64,000 nucleotides of DNA from Ursus arctos (taxonomy: Eukaryota; Chordata; Mammalia; Carnivora; Ursidae). This document shows positions 45,910-57,185 of the stretch, in pieces. The stretch lies in the NCBI RefSeq assembly GCF_023065955.2, contig NW_026622930.1, positions 21,367,449 through 21,431,448 on the forward strand, in the 5' to 3' direction. The position numbers were made by a program, and so were the translations under genes. The first letter of the stretch is position 1. The number at the start of each line of letters is the position of its first letter. The notes beneath the pieces are model-generated. The model was not told the origin of the DNA and ran no database searches. It saw only the letters and a list, made by a program, of their open reading frames with translations.

Positions 45910-46512
45910 TTTTTTTTTTTATTTTAATGTTTTTTTATTATATTATGTTAGTCACCATACAGTACATCCCCGGTTTCCGATGTAAAGCTCGATGCTTCAT
46001 TAGTTGCATATAACACCCAGTGCACAATGCAACACATGCCCTCCTCACTACCCATCACTGGTCTATCCCATTCCCCCACTCCCCTCCCCTCTGAAGCCCT
46101 CAGTTTGTTTCTCAGAGTCCATAGTCTCTCATGCTTCATTCCCCCTTCTGATTACCCCCCCTTTCTTTATCCCTTTCTTCCCCTACCGATCTTCCTAGTT
46201 CTTATGTTCCATAGATGAGAGAAATCATATGATAATTGTCTTTCTCTGCTTGACTTATTTCACTTAGCATTATCTCCTCCAGTGCCGTCCATGTTGTAGC
46301 AAATGTTGAGAACTCGTTCTTTCTGATAGCTGAGTAATATTCCATTGTATATATGGACCACAACTTCTTAATCCATTCATCTGTGGAAGGGCATCTCGGT
46401 TCTTTCCACGATTTGGCTATTGTGGACAATGCTGCTATGAACATTGGGGTGCATATGGCCCTTCTCTTCACTACGTCTGTATCTTTGGGATAAATACCCA
46501 GTAGTGCAATGG
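45910..46512 (-). mobile_element. young L1 LINE, 5'-truncated (copy 2)
   Basis: Same L1 subfamily as copy 1, about 80 bp longer at its 5' end. Flanked by CTTACCTGGAA at 45899-45909 and 46513-46523. ORF2 is open on the minus strand for its last 89 codons (46202-46471), ending in the typical L1 ORF2 C-terminus (...KDNYHMISLIYGT). Confidence 0.97.
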
Positions 46513-46523
46513 CTTACCTGGAA

Positions 46524-47631
46524 ATTTTAAGAAAGATATCTATAGTATTTCCTTAATTCATTTGAATAAACTATTTGTTATTGTTTTGTCTTTACACTAA
46601 ATGTATAGATTGTCTCTTAACGTCTTTGTATACAGGGCCAAATTTGATAAAATAGTCTCCTGAATTTGAAGATATCTATAGTCTCAAGGGTGCCAGACCA
46701 AGTTGGCCATTTCTACACTGACACCCATAAAATGGATGATGTACTACATAAAAGAATATGTAGCCCTTTTAAAAATAAATACCAAATATAAAATATATAA
46801 AATTCTAGACTATGAGGTTCTGAAATGCCTGAAACATATTTGATGTTCAATATATATGTGTTAAATGAGTAAATGGGTTGACCTGAATTTAATTAGGTGA
46901 GGTAGTTTGGACTTGGTAGGGAAAGTCCATGAAATATCTTTAAAAAAAGATATGAATCTTTGAGCGTCTTTGAAGACAGTCAGAGACTTTAAGGGCTTAG
47001 AAGGGAAGTTGGTGACTAAATAGGCCAGCTGCCTCATTTTACACCAGGGAGACTGAATAACTTATATAAACTAGGGATAGAACCAGGAGATGGTATGGAG
47101 GGTAAATGTGGTCTACATGAAAACATTCTTGTATACTGTGTCTCCAAGTAAATCAGTAAATCATAATCAGATTTTATGGAATGATATGAAGTAAGGAGTG
47201 CTGTGTCAATGGCAAGATTTGGTTTCTTCTCAAATTATTTGTGTTTACTTATAGTTATCAATTTCTTTCAGATGAGCTCGCAAGGACCGTCCAGAACATT
47301 TTGTTGTAATGGAAAACTATAGTATTGCCTACTGTCTGAGAAAAAGACATGACTGTGGCTGAGAGGTTTGGAAATGTCTGTCTTCTAAAGGTTTCTACAG
47401 TGAGGAGATGTGACATAGATCATGTGCATGGTGTGAGTGAAAATTTAGGGGGATGTGAAGAATAGGAAGTAAGTTTTATACAATTGACAAAACCTAAAGC
47501 ACGTCAATCCACATGGCTCCAGTTAATGTCAACCTCCATTTAGCTGATCGTGGAAAGACAGGGAGCAAAACAAGAGAACGCTGTGCTTCTCAAGTTGAGA
47601 AACACCGTGCTACAGGCATTTGGGTTCTTCG

Positions 47632-47633
<2 letters not shown>
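46524..47633. other. single-copy stretch, no gene recognised
   Basis: No exon recognised. A decayed MIR-like piece may lie near 47025-47100. Confidence 0.4.

Positions 47634-47693
<60 letters not shown>
47634..47693. repeat. compound (GT)n(GA)n microsatellite
   Basis: About 14 TG/GT units change directly into about 16 GA units. Frames through it in both strands are artefacts. Confidence 0.98.
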
Positions 47694-47698
<5 letters not shown>

Positions 47699-49608
47699 AT
47701 TCATTGGATACCTGAGTCCTTTGAGGTATTTGGCTTCCTTAATCTCATGCAAAGCTACTTGCCTAAGGAGTATAAGGAACAGATCACAGTAAAGCTGGCA
47801 TGTATCAGCTCAAATAACTGGTCAGCTTTTTAAGTCCCAAAGGAAATTTAGCTTCAGCCAAACTTCAGCCAAACTTTTGAATTCCTTTGAGCAACCCTCT
47901 GGGCTGGTGCTTCTCAGAGTGGTTCTTCCCCATGAGTAGTCATCATGAGATCTGAACTAGTTCCCTTTCCATCTCAGTTTTGAAGACCACTGGTGAACCA
48001 ATTAAATTAGGGTTTGGGCTGATGATCTGTAGAACTGGTAAGGCACCCCAGACTAAAACTGCATCGTCCTAAAACAAGAGATAAACAATTAAGGCTATTC
48101 TTAGTGGTGAGTAAAAGACAGTAGGAAAAGTTATAAAATTCAGGTGTGTCAAAAGCATTACATGAGTCTTGCCAGCATGAGACCAGTAAGTACTAAAGGA
48201 GAATTATAGCTACAGGTGGAAAATATTAAATTACTATTTTTGTACTTCCTAGTGCCCTCAAAACTTTTGGCAGAGATCTGACTATAGGCTGCCACCCTGG
48301 CTGTACAAAAAAAAAAAAAAAAAGAATTTAGTAGAGAAAATTGAATTCCGAATCTGTACTCATAGAGTTGGACTTGAATGAGCAAATGTTAGTTTTTCAG
48401 TGAAATAGTTTCTATAAACTGAAATTAAATGGATTTGATGGCTCTGAAGCTAACACCTTTGGGTGTCCTCTTAAAGAATCTTTTGAAATGTCAATTTGTG
48501 GTAGAGATCACAGTCATACCTGGGAAAAAAAGTTAGGCATAGCAAAAAAGAGACTTCATTAGAATATTCCCAGTATTCAAAATTAATTAATCTTGCACCA
48601 CCTGCTATTATAGGGGAACACTGAATAAATACAATATTTCTCAAGCATTTCTGGTATACCTAACTTTGAGTGCTAGTTAGGACTTTTGCCAAAATATACA
48701 TTTACTTTCCTAGCTTGGGGGAATGAAACTAGCAAATGGATGGCACTTTCAGGCACATGGGTGTCTTTTTGGTAGATGCTAAATGAAGGAGTTTAAAAGA
48801 AAAAGAAACTTCCATTCACACAAACCTGTTTCTTGTTAATATCCCAGAGCTAAGAGTTGCTTGTAACATTTGGGCGGGTGAGGAAAGTGGAGAAATATCT
48901 CTGGCATTTAGCTTTAGGTGGGACAAACCACATTAACTCTACACTTTTATTGTAGCACATTTTTCCTTTCCTGAATTTTCAATCCTTTTTACATTACCTT
49001 TGACCGGTGACCACTGCCTGGAATTTCCCTAAGTATATATAGGAATTAGAAAGAATATACCGTGTAGAATAAAAATAGTCTGTGTTTCTTATCTGTATGT
49101 CCTTTGCTTGTACCAACCTAGCCATTCTATGATTAGGGCAGATTGTATTTTTCCAACCTCAAAGAATGTGTTTTACTAATTCCTTTCAAATTCTTCTCAC
49201 TCAGTGAACGATTCAGAAGGAAAATGCTCAGATTCAGGTGAAGGCTGTCATACCGAATTCTTGCCAGACCACAAAAACTTCAGCAGCCTGGGTTTAAGGC
49301 TGATTTCAGTCACTTAAGAATCTGGGAATGAAAATACTGTTTGTAGGGAACTTGTAGGGTTTCCTCAAATGTCACAAGGATAGGGATCGGGTCTGTCACC
49401 ATTCGGCTGAAAAACCACTCAACAATCAGTCTTCTTTAATGACTTTCTTCATCTCTTTATCATCACTGTTTTGATTCTGATAATTTCCAGACTCCAGGAT
49501 TAGAGTTTCTTTCCCTGGAGACATTGAAGTTCAGCCCTGATAATCCTCCTTTGGGGAAGAAGGTTTGCTCCATGTTGCTTTTCTCTTCCTTGTGCTTTGG
49601 TCTTCGTG
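47694..49608. other. long single-copy stretch, no gene recognised
   Basis: About 1.9 kb with no repeat family recognised. It contains an A-run of about 18 at 48305-48322 and a short 11-base direct repeat CTTCAGCCAAA near 47852-47873. Confidence 0.45.
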
Positions 49609-49616
49609 CACTAACT

Positions 49617-49796
49617 CAGTGGTTCTCGAATGTGAACATGCATCTGAACCACTGGGAGGCTTGCTGAACTATGGATTGCTGAGCACAACACCCCCTTCGA
49701 CCCCGGAGTTTCTGACTCTGGAGAATTTGGATTTCTAAATAGTTCCCAGGTATGGCTGATGCTGCTGGCCCCAGGACCACACCGGGAGAACCATTG
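49617..49796 (+). mobile_element. MER20 hAT DNA transposon, complete
   Basis: Starts 'CAGTGGTTCTCGAATGTGAA', contains 'CCGGAGTTTCTGACTCTGGA' and 'GCTGATGCTGCTGGCCCCAG', and ends 'GGGAGAACCATTG'. Flanked by a perfect 8-bp duplication CACTAACT (49609-49616 and 49797-49804), unusually well kept for an element of this age class. Confidence 0.95.
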
Positions 49797-50290
49797 CACT
49801 AACTACCCACTAAGGCCCATTCACAGAACATTTCACCTTTCTTTCTTTTGCAGGCCATATATTTCTATCTCTTTTTCCTCTTTTGAGACCATTTTTTCCC
49901 CTACTTGTTTTCAAATATGGTGCTAAATGTGCCAAACTTGCTTAAGCCTTACCATCTGATACAGTAGCATTCAAAATACCTAGTTTTTTTTAAGTGCTTA
50001 ATGAATATGAATTTTTTATAATATTTTTTATTATATTATGTTAGTCACCATACAGTACATCCCTAGTTTTTGATGTAAAGTTCGATGATTCATTAGTTGC
50101 GTATAACACCCAGTGCACCATGCAATACGTGCCCTCCTTACTACCCATCACCAGCCTATCCCGTTCCCCCACCTCCCCTCCCCTCTGAAGCCCTGTTTGT
50201 TTCTCAGAGTCCATAGTCTCTCATCCTTCATTACCCCTTCTGATTACCCCCCTTTCTTTATCCCTTTCTTCCTACCAATCTTCCTAGTTC

Positions 50291-51152
50291 TTATGTTCCA
50301 TAGATGAGAGACGCCATATGATAATTGTCTTTCTCTGCTTGACTTATTTCACTTAGCATTATCTCCTCCAGTGCCATCCATGTTGCAGCAAATGTTGAGA
50401 AATCGTTCTTTCTGATAGCTGAGTAATATTCCATTGTATATATGGACCACAGCTTCTTAATCCAGTCATCTGTTGAAGGGCATCTCGGTTCCTTCCACAA
50501 TTTAGCTATTATGGACAATGCTGCTATGAATATTGGGGTGCATATTTCCCTTCTCTTCACTACGTCTGTGTCTTTGGGGTAGATACCCAGTAGGGCAATG
50601 GCTGGATCATAGGGTAGCTCAATTTTTAACTTTTTAAGGGACCTCCACACTGTTTTCCAGAGTGGCTGTACCAATTTGCATTCCCACCAACAATGTAGGA
50701 GGGATCCCCTTTCTCCACATCCTCTCCAACAATTGTTGTTTCTTGCCTTGTCAATTTTAGCCATTCTAACTGGTGTCAGGTGGTATCTCAGTGTGGTTTT
50801 GATTTGAATTTCCCTGATGGCTAATGATTTTAAACATTTTTTCATGTGTCTGTTAGCCATTTGTATGTCATCATTGGAAAAGTGTCTGTTCATATCTTCT
50901 GCCCATTTTATGATTTGTTTATTTGTTTCTTGCGTATTGAGTTTGAGAAGTTCTTTGTAGATCTTGGATACCAGTCTTTTATCTGTAGTGTCATTTGCAA
51001 ATATATTCTCCCATTCCGTGGGCTGCCTCTTAGGTTTTTTGACTGTTTGCTTGGCTGTGCCGAAGCTTTTTATCTTGATGAAGTCCCACAAGTTCATTTT
51101 TTCTTTTGTTTCTCTTGCCTTTGGAGATGTGTCATGAAAAAGGTTGCTGTGG
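50291..51152 (-). pseudogene. L1 ORF2p C-terminal fragment
   Basis: An open frame of about 285 codons encodes the C-terminal part of L1 ORF2p. It includes the Cys-rich segment ([18 protein letters not shown]) and the conserved WKEPRCPST and [13 protein letters not shown] blocks, ending ...SLIYGT. The endonuclease and reverse-transcriptase domains are missing through 5' truncation, so the fragment cannot mobilise. Its openness indicates young age rather than function. The frame resumes beyond the SINEC (51351-51529, containing [20 protein letters not shown]), showing that the SINEC split a continuous frame. Confidence 0.93.
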
Positions 51153-51349
51153 GGGTGCCTGGGTGGCACAGCGGTTAAGCGTCTGCGTTCGGCTCAGGGT
51201 GTGATCCCGGTGTTCTGGGATCGAGTCCCACATCAGGCTCCTCCACTATGAGCCTGCTTCTTCCTCTCCCACTTCCCCTGCTTGTGTTCCCTCTCTCGCT
51301 GGCTGTCTCTATCTCTGTCGAATAAATAAATAAAATCTAAAAAAAAAAA
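51153..51349 (+). mobile_element. SINEC SINE inserted in L1 copy 3
   Basis: 'GGGTGCCTGGGTGGCACAGC', 'GGTTAAGCGTCTGCGTTCGG', 'GGGATCGAGTCCCACATCAG' and an AAATAAATAAAATC tail. Flanked by a 17-bp duplication of L1 sequence with one mismatch, GAAAAAGGTTGCTGTGG (51136-51152) / GAAAAAAGTTGCTGTGG (51350-51366). It is therefore younger than the L1. Confidence 0.98.
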
Positions 51350-51544
51350 GAAAAAAGTTGCTGTGGCCGATGTCGTAGAGGTTGCTGCCTATGCTCTCCT
51401 CTAGGATTTTGATGGATTCCTGTCTGACATCGAGGTCTTTCATCCATTTGGAGTTTATCTTTGTGTATGGTGTGAGAGAGCGGTCAAGTTTCATTCTTTT
51501 GCATGTAGCTATCCAATTTTCCCAGCAGCAAAATACCTAGTTTT

Positions 51545-52861
51545 CATCTCATGTTGTCATCTGGACATTCTATTGTTGCAACTAGTTACCTAAGGATGGT
51601 TGGACATCTCCAACTGTCACAGTCCAGCTCCTGAATTATGTAACTCAAGCAGACAAGGACAAAGCATGGGTCACAGTAAAATTCTGTGCTGTGATGCAAG
51701 CTTATTTCTGTTTCACGATGGAGTTCTTTGCCCCAATGATACTGTTTGCTCACCAACCCAGGCTCCAGCTATCAGCAGAGGTGTTCCCTAAATAAAAATT
51801 TTGGAAAACAGATGGGTTTATGTTTTCATATAGTGATGCATTTGTTGTTTTCAAAGTATTTTCAAATCAATTATGCATAAGTTGTTTGGGAGATCTCAAA
51901 GTAGACCATGGGAATTGGTCACCACCAATAGGCAATAACCCTTGCTAAGGGTAATGTAGATGCCAAGGAAGCAGTGTGTCTTGTCAAATTCCACCAAGGG
52001 CAAGTGATACGGCAGCTGCAGACCTGTCCACAGTGGCCTGATGAGGGGGTGGGGGGGCGTGTCAGTACTTCAAGGATACTGGCTCTATCCCCACCCATGG
52101 GAGAACCTTGCATGTGATCAGAGCTACAATTATAATGGGACTTGACAAAGTAATTGAGAGAGGCAGCCGCTTTTGCAATGTTCAGGACTAGTTCAGTGGA
52201 TTTTCTTCCCCGTTTCCAGCAGCATTCAGCCGCTTTGGTGACCAGCTACGTCGTTTGGCAGCGGGCTAAAGGGCTCACAATTGCACAGAGCAAGGAGCAT
52301 GCTGAACAGTGATGTGCCAGTTTAAAAGGACAGAGCTGCAAACAAAGGTAGGCTTTTATTTTGGGTAACATCCTTCCAACTGCACACAATCTCATGCCCG
52401 ACCACATGCCATTCACCACTGCCACGCTCACAGCACCGGGCATATGTCTTCACTGGCTTATTCTTGAATCCTGGGCGGGGGAGGGGTACTCAACGTCAGC
52501 ATCTTGTCTTGAGTTTCCTATTTCTTTAACTCTCTCCGGGTCTCTGCCTCTTTGCTTCTCTTTACCCAGGTCAGCACCTATCGCCTCCTTCTTTTGGGGC
52601 CCCTGTTTTATTAAGATGATTATTTTTGGCAGGTGGTTTGTTCCCCCCGAATGCAAAATTCAGCATTCTCTTTTGATGGGAGAAAACTCATAGTATTGCA
52701 GCCTTCACATAGAATGCAGAGTAGTAAGCCCTGCTCTGCCTGTCCACAGGTCCATAGGGAAAGCCGGTGCCTACAGAATGTGGCAATACTTGCACCTGTC
52801 ACACTTAATAGTTCTATATATCTGAGCGACTATTCGATCAAAATCTATCTTCCTCACTGGA
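51545..52861. other. single-copy stretch, no gene recognised
   Basis: No repeat family named. Frames of up to 110 codons (52361-52693) lack any recognisable domain. G-rich runs (GGGGGTGGGGGGG) lie at 52045-52057. Confidence 0.45.
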
Positions 52862-52965
52862 CATGGGCCATGTGAAGACAAGAACTACCTGTTCTGCTGT
52901 TGAGACTATTTGGTCTCAAGTGCCTATCAGAGTGCCTGGCACAGAGTAGCCACACAGGAATACTT
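52862..52965 (+). mobile_element. L2 LINE 3'-end fragment
   Basis: 'AGAGTGCCTGGCACAGAGTA' preceded by 'GTGAAGACAAGAACTACCTG' resembles the L2 terminus. Confidence 0.65.
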
Positions 52966-53324
52966 GTAGGGAAGAAAGGAATATACATCTCAGGTGTACC
53001 AGTGCAATCATGGGAAGTCCTTAGCTGATCTTAAGTCCGTTTTGGGAATGCCACTCTGCTTTAGAAAGGGCTATGCAGAAAGATCTAAGTTTCATTAATG
53101 AGTTTGTTTGTTTGTTTGTTTGGTGTTTTAATTTATTTTGAGACCTTCAAATGATGGTATGTGTTGGGTGGAAATAGATGAACAGTGCATCGCCCAAAAA
53201 GGAGAAATACTAACTATGATGAATTATGCACACCTTCTTCTAGTCTAGTAACTTGTTACTAGAATATATAGATTGTTAGAGCTTTATATGTTAAGTTTCT
53301 CACAACTCTGGAAGTATGATCGGT
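52966..53324. other. no feature beyond a short (TTTG)n
   Basis: Five TTTG units lie at 53103-53122. Otherwise nothing was recognised. Confidence 0.5.
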
Positions 53325-53763
53325 AGCGGTTTTTCTAGGGTTATCATAACAACTGTCACAGACTGTGTGTGATAAAATTTATCATCTCACAGTTTTGGAG
53401 GCTTGCCGTTCGAGATCAAGGTGTCGGCCGGGTTGGTTACATCAGAGGACTATGAAGGGGAATGTGTTCCATGACTCTCTCCTAGCTTCTGGTGGTTCTT
53501 AGCAATCACTGGCATCCCTTGGCTTGTGGAAACATCTCCTTGAGCTCTGCTTTCATGTTCACATGGTGTTCTCTCTGTGAAGCTGTGTCTTCTTATAAGG
53601 ACACCAGTCATATTGGATTGGGGCCCACCCCACTCCAGGATGACCTCATCTGAACTAATAACATCTGCAACAACCCTATTTCCAAATAAGGCCACTTTCT
53701 GAGGTATTCGGGGTTAGGATTTCAACATACGATTTTCAGATGAACAGAATTCAACCATAACAT
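53325..53763 (-). mobile_element. MLT1-like MaLR LTR, near full length
   Basis: Reverse LTR landmarks: 'TAGGGTTATCATAACAACTG', 'CATCTCACAGTTTTGGAGGC', 'TCTTATAAGGACACCAGTCA', 'CTATTTCCAAATAAGGCCAC' and 'GAATTCAACCATAACA'. Non-coding relic of an old endogenous retroelement. Confidence 0.9.
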
Positions 53764-54538
53764 GATCCAGGAAGATGTGGCTATTGAACAGAAGATGCAG
53801 CGGCTCAGCCAGAAACTCTGGACCCAGAACTACCTCCCCATGTTCCCTGCCACCTCCTTTCAGGGCAGGGTTTCAGCCTTTTCCAAGGCAGGGTCAGGAT
53901 AATCTTGGCTTGGCTGTTAACTTTGATTTAATGAGTTGAACCTGTCTCAGAGAGCCAGCCAACAGGTGAGTTGCCAGCTGGCCCCTTTCTGTGTGCCATC
54001 TCCAGTGGCAGTTAGGGACACTGTGTGAGACCGTACGAGAAGGTTTCTGATGTCTGCAGGAGGCACAAAAACTGCTTTCCTCCTCGCTGGCATTTACAGA
54101 GCAGTCCCCTCTGCTCCCCCAGTGTGTGAAGAAGGCAAGGGAAGCTTCTAGAACAGCATGTGGTGCTGGCTACTCAGAACCCTGACATCGGTTGATGAAC
54201 ACCCTTGATCTGTTCTGACAAAAGAGTTCCTATCAAGGGAAAACTAGGGTGATGAAATACGCTGGAACCATCCGACACAAATATTTTACTTCACCATAGT
54301 AAAGGGGGAAGGTAATGTTTGACTTCTGGCTGAATGTCCATGAGAAAGACCAATATGTAATCTTGTCTTTGGCTTGTTATCAAGAGAACATGTTACATCA
54401 CTTGCTCGTAGCTGCCAGGTCCTTAAAAAAGTAACTGGTTGAGATACAAGGGCTTCCCAAATTGTAAACTTCAGTCAGTTTTCCCTGTTGATGCTGCCTG
54501 GGCTCTAGGCTACAGTCATTGCTTTTGTTTTGGGATCA
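53764..54538. other. single-copy stretch, no gene recognised
   Basis: Moderately GC-rich for this window. No repeat or exon recognised. Confidence 0.45.
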
Positions 54539-54610
54539 ATGAGAGAGAAAGAGGGAGAAGAGGGTGAAAGAGGGAGAGAGAGGGGAGAGAAGGAGAGAGA
54601 GAGAGAGAGA
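54539..54610. repeat. (GA)n-rich polypurine tract
   Basis: Near-pure purine strand of GAGAGA, GAGGGAGA and AAGAGGG units, over 70 bases. Mirror-symmetric parts could form triplex (H-DNA). Confidence 0.95.
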
Positions 54611-55047
54611 TGAGCAAAGTTACAGCAAGGGGCCAGCACCGTGGTAAATGCCTTGTCCACAGTAAGTTAGTGGCAGAGGTGGAAGTTGAATATGGATCTC
54701 TTGCTGAATGGGGCATAGCGCTCTTTCATAAAAAAATATCACTGGCCGAAGAAAGTAAGCAAAGAAGATCAGGGATAAAGCTAAGTAAGAAACGAAAAAA
54801 AAGTGAGAGGTAAGGATAAGTGACAAGCCTGAGAAGGGATTTCATGCTGTGGCCCTGCTTCAGCTCCTGACTACCTATGTCATCCCAGATGAGGCCCCTT
54901 ACCCACCGGGCCCGGTCTTTCCTCACCTGGAAGTGAGGGCACTGGGATAGCGCATTTCTAAGAAGGTTTTATGGTAAACTTTCTACAATATTGTTGTTTC
55001 AAGCCAATTTAGAGTCTGGATTCAATATATCTTTACTTAGCTACATC
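54611..55047. other. no confident feature
   Basis: Possible decayed MIR at 54655-54710 ('GTAAGTTAGTGGCAGAGGTG'). Otherwise single-copy sequence. Confidence 0.4.
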
Positions 55048-55062
55048 TGTCTCCACAGTCTT

Positions 55063-56003
55063 TTTTTTAACTTTTAAGTTTTATTTAAATTCAGTTAATT
55101 AACATATAGTGTATTATTAGCTTCAGAGGTAGCGTTCAGTGATTTTTGTCAGTTGTATAAACACCCAGTGCTCATTACATCAGGTGCCCTCCTTAATGTC
55201 CATCACCCATTTACCCCATTCCCCTACCCACCTCCCCTCCAACAACCCTAAGTTTGTTTCCCAGAGATAAGAGTCTCTTATGGTTTGTCTCCCTCTCTGA
55301 TTTCATCTTATTTTTCTCTCCCTTCCCTTATGATCCTGTTTTGTTTCTTAAATTCCACATATGAGTGAAATCGTATAATTGTGTTTCTCTGATTGACTTA
55401 TTTCACTTAGCATAATACCCTCTAGTTCCAACCATGTCATTGCAAATGTTAAGATTTCATTTTTTGATGACTGAATACTACTCCATTGTGTGTATATATG
55501 TGTATGTATATATGTATATATATATATATATATATATACCTACACACATATATACACACACATATATATATAACATATATATATAACATGTATATATACA
55601 TATATATATGTATATATGTATATATATACCACATCCTCTTTATCCATTCCTCTGTTGATGGACATCTGGGTTCTTTCCACAGTTGGGTTATTGTGGACAT
55701 TGCTGATATGAACATTGGGGTACAGGTGCCCCTTTGGATCACTATGTATGTATTTTTTGGGTAAATACCCAGTAGTGCAATTGCTGGGTCATAGGGTAGT
55801 TCTATTTTTACTTCTTGAGGAACCTCCACACTGTTTCCCAGAGTGGCTGTATCAGTTTGCATTCCCACCAGCAGTGTAAGAGGGTTCCCCTTTCTCCACA
55901 TCCTCGCCAACATTTGTTGTTTCCTGGCTTGTTAATTTTAGCCATTCTGACTGGTGTGAGGTGGTATCTCATTGTGGTTTTTGATTTATATTTCCCTGAT
56001 GCA
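55063..56003 (-). mobile_element. carnivore L1 LINE, 5'-truncated, mid-age
   Basis: Antisense L1 3' end: 'AGTTAATTAACATATAGTGT', 'GCAGTGTAAGAGGGTTCCCC' and 'GCCATTCTGACTGGTGTGAG'. Flanked by a 15-bp duplication with one mismatch, TGTCTCCACAGTCTT (55048-55062) / TGTCTCCATAGTCTT (56004-56018). ORF2 remnants ([18 protein letters not shown]) are interrupted by the internal TA-rich microsatellite. It belongs to a different 3' UTR subfamily from copies 1-3. Confidence 0.97.
55488..55629. repeat. (TA)n/(TATG)n microsatellite inside the L1
   Basis: About 140 bases of ATAT, TATG and CACATA units have expanded within the L1 ORF2 segment, between the antisense 'CTACTCCATTG' and 'ACCACATCCTCTTTATCC'. 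Confidence 0.97.
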
Positions 56004-56308
56004 TGTCTCCATAGTCTTAAAGTTTTATATATTTAGTTTAAGCTTCCATCTGATTGGTTCCATGTCCTCTTATATATAATATTTAAAATTTTCCTTTATG
56101 TCTATGGTTTTAGGGTGTCTGTGCCACAAACTATGTCCTAAAACTATTTTATAAGAAGCAAGTGGCCAAAATAAAAAGAAAAAAAAAATCGCCATTTTCA
56201 AAGCTAAATACCTTAAAAAGATACTCGATGGCAAAAAGTGAAATCAAATCCCCCCTACCAAACAGTAACTGAAACAAAAAAGAATCTGTGTGTTCTAAAG
56301 TGGGGTCC

Positions 56309-56516
56309 TTGTTTTTTTTTTCTCCTCATTTTATTTATTTATTTTAGAGAGAGTGCGAGACAGAGCACGAGTGCACAAGCAATGGCTAGGGGCAGAGGGA
56401 GAGGGAGAGAAGCCGACTCCCTGCTCTGCACGGAGCCCCACACGGGATTCCACCTCATGACCCTGAGATCATGATCTGAGCCAAAATCAGGAGTAACTTG
56501 AGTTACCCAGACACCC
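56309..56516 (-). mobile_element. SINEC SINE, older type
   Basis: Reverse orientation: T-run, TTTATTTATTT, GAGAGAGTGCGAGACAGAGC, 'GAGCCCCACACGGGATTCCA', ending 'TACCCAGACACCC'. Flanked by a perfect 14-bp duplication CTAAAGTGGGGTCC (56295-56308 and 56517-56530). Confidence 0.97.
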
Positions 56517-56530
56517 CTAAAGTGGGGTCC

Positions 56531-56914
56531 ATGTAGTACATACACAGTCCTGCCTCCAGTTCTTCAAACTATAGTTGTGAGGAGGGTTGTACACCAGTAA
56601 GCGAGCATATAAGGAGAAAGGAAGTTCCTACTGAAGATAGGCTTTAATCCCCATACTGTGAATTTAAATCCATAGTGTACAGATTTGTTAATATTTGGAA
56701 GTACGGTGAGAACATACCCAGTAAATGTCTAGTTGAGTGAAGGCCATTTCGAACTTATAGTCAAGGTGGCAGGAATTCACCTCCAGTGAGAACTTACCTC
56801 CACACAGAAGGCCCTCACAGAAGCTCTCGTAAGCAGCGTCCATCAATGCTCTTGTTTTGGCACAACTTTGGGATGCTGTGTTGATAGATTTTATTGGGGA
56901 GGTGGGAGGCTGGG
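56531..56914. other. no feature recognised
   Basis: Single-copy sequence. The 92-codon minus frame at 56688-56966 has no family signature. Confidence 0.4.
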
Positions 56915-57185
56915 TTGGGTTGTGGTCAAGAACACAGGCCTTCCAGAGCCCAGTGGTTGTTTTCAAATATTATTTTCACTTCTCATAACCGTGTGACCCC
57001 GGGTTAGCTATTTGATTTTGATTTTCAAAAGCCTCTGTTTTCTTACCTGTAACCAGGTGATGGATCCTAACACATATCTTAATTTTCTTTTTTGTGTGAG
57101 GATTAGCTGAGGTTATAAATGTAAAGTGGTCAGTAGAGTGGCGTAGAGTAAGTGCTTAGTCAATATTAAGTAATAATTACTATTA
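56915..57185 (+). mobile_element. MIR SINE, near full length
   Basis: 'GTCAAGAACACAGGCCTTCC', 'ACCGTGTGACCCCGGGTTAG', 'GTTTTCTTACCTGTAACCAG' and 'AGTAAGTGCTTAGTCAATAT' are MIR sense landmarks. Confidence 0.85.

Larger units (their letters stand above)
49988..51529 (-). mobile_element. young L1 LINE, 5'-truncated (copy 3), SINE-interrupted
   Basis: About 1.35 kb of L1 (without the SINEC at 51153-51349), bounded by a perfect 15-bp duplication AAAATACCTAGTTTT (49973-49987 and 51530-51544). Between the L1 3' end (about 50013) and the duplication lies an extra 'AAGTGCTTAATGAATATGAA' flanked by T-runs on both sides, which looks like a short 3' transduction. ORF2 is open from the SINE junction to its stop. 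Confidence 0.98.

Noticed and set aside
43739..46218. Near-identical 61-64-codon frames at 43739-43953 and 46004-46218 as a duplicated gene
   Set aside because: Both are the antisense of the L1 3' UTR in two independent insertions.
50291..51169. 292-codon minus-strand frame as a host gene
   Set aside because: It is the C-terminal part of L1 ORF2, and its first residues are read from the adjacent SINEC.
55449..55913. 154-codon minus frame
   Set aside because: It is an L1 ORF2 remnant joined to translated TA/TG microsatellite.
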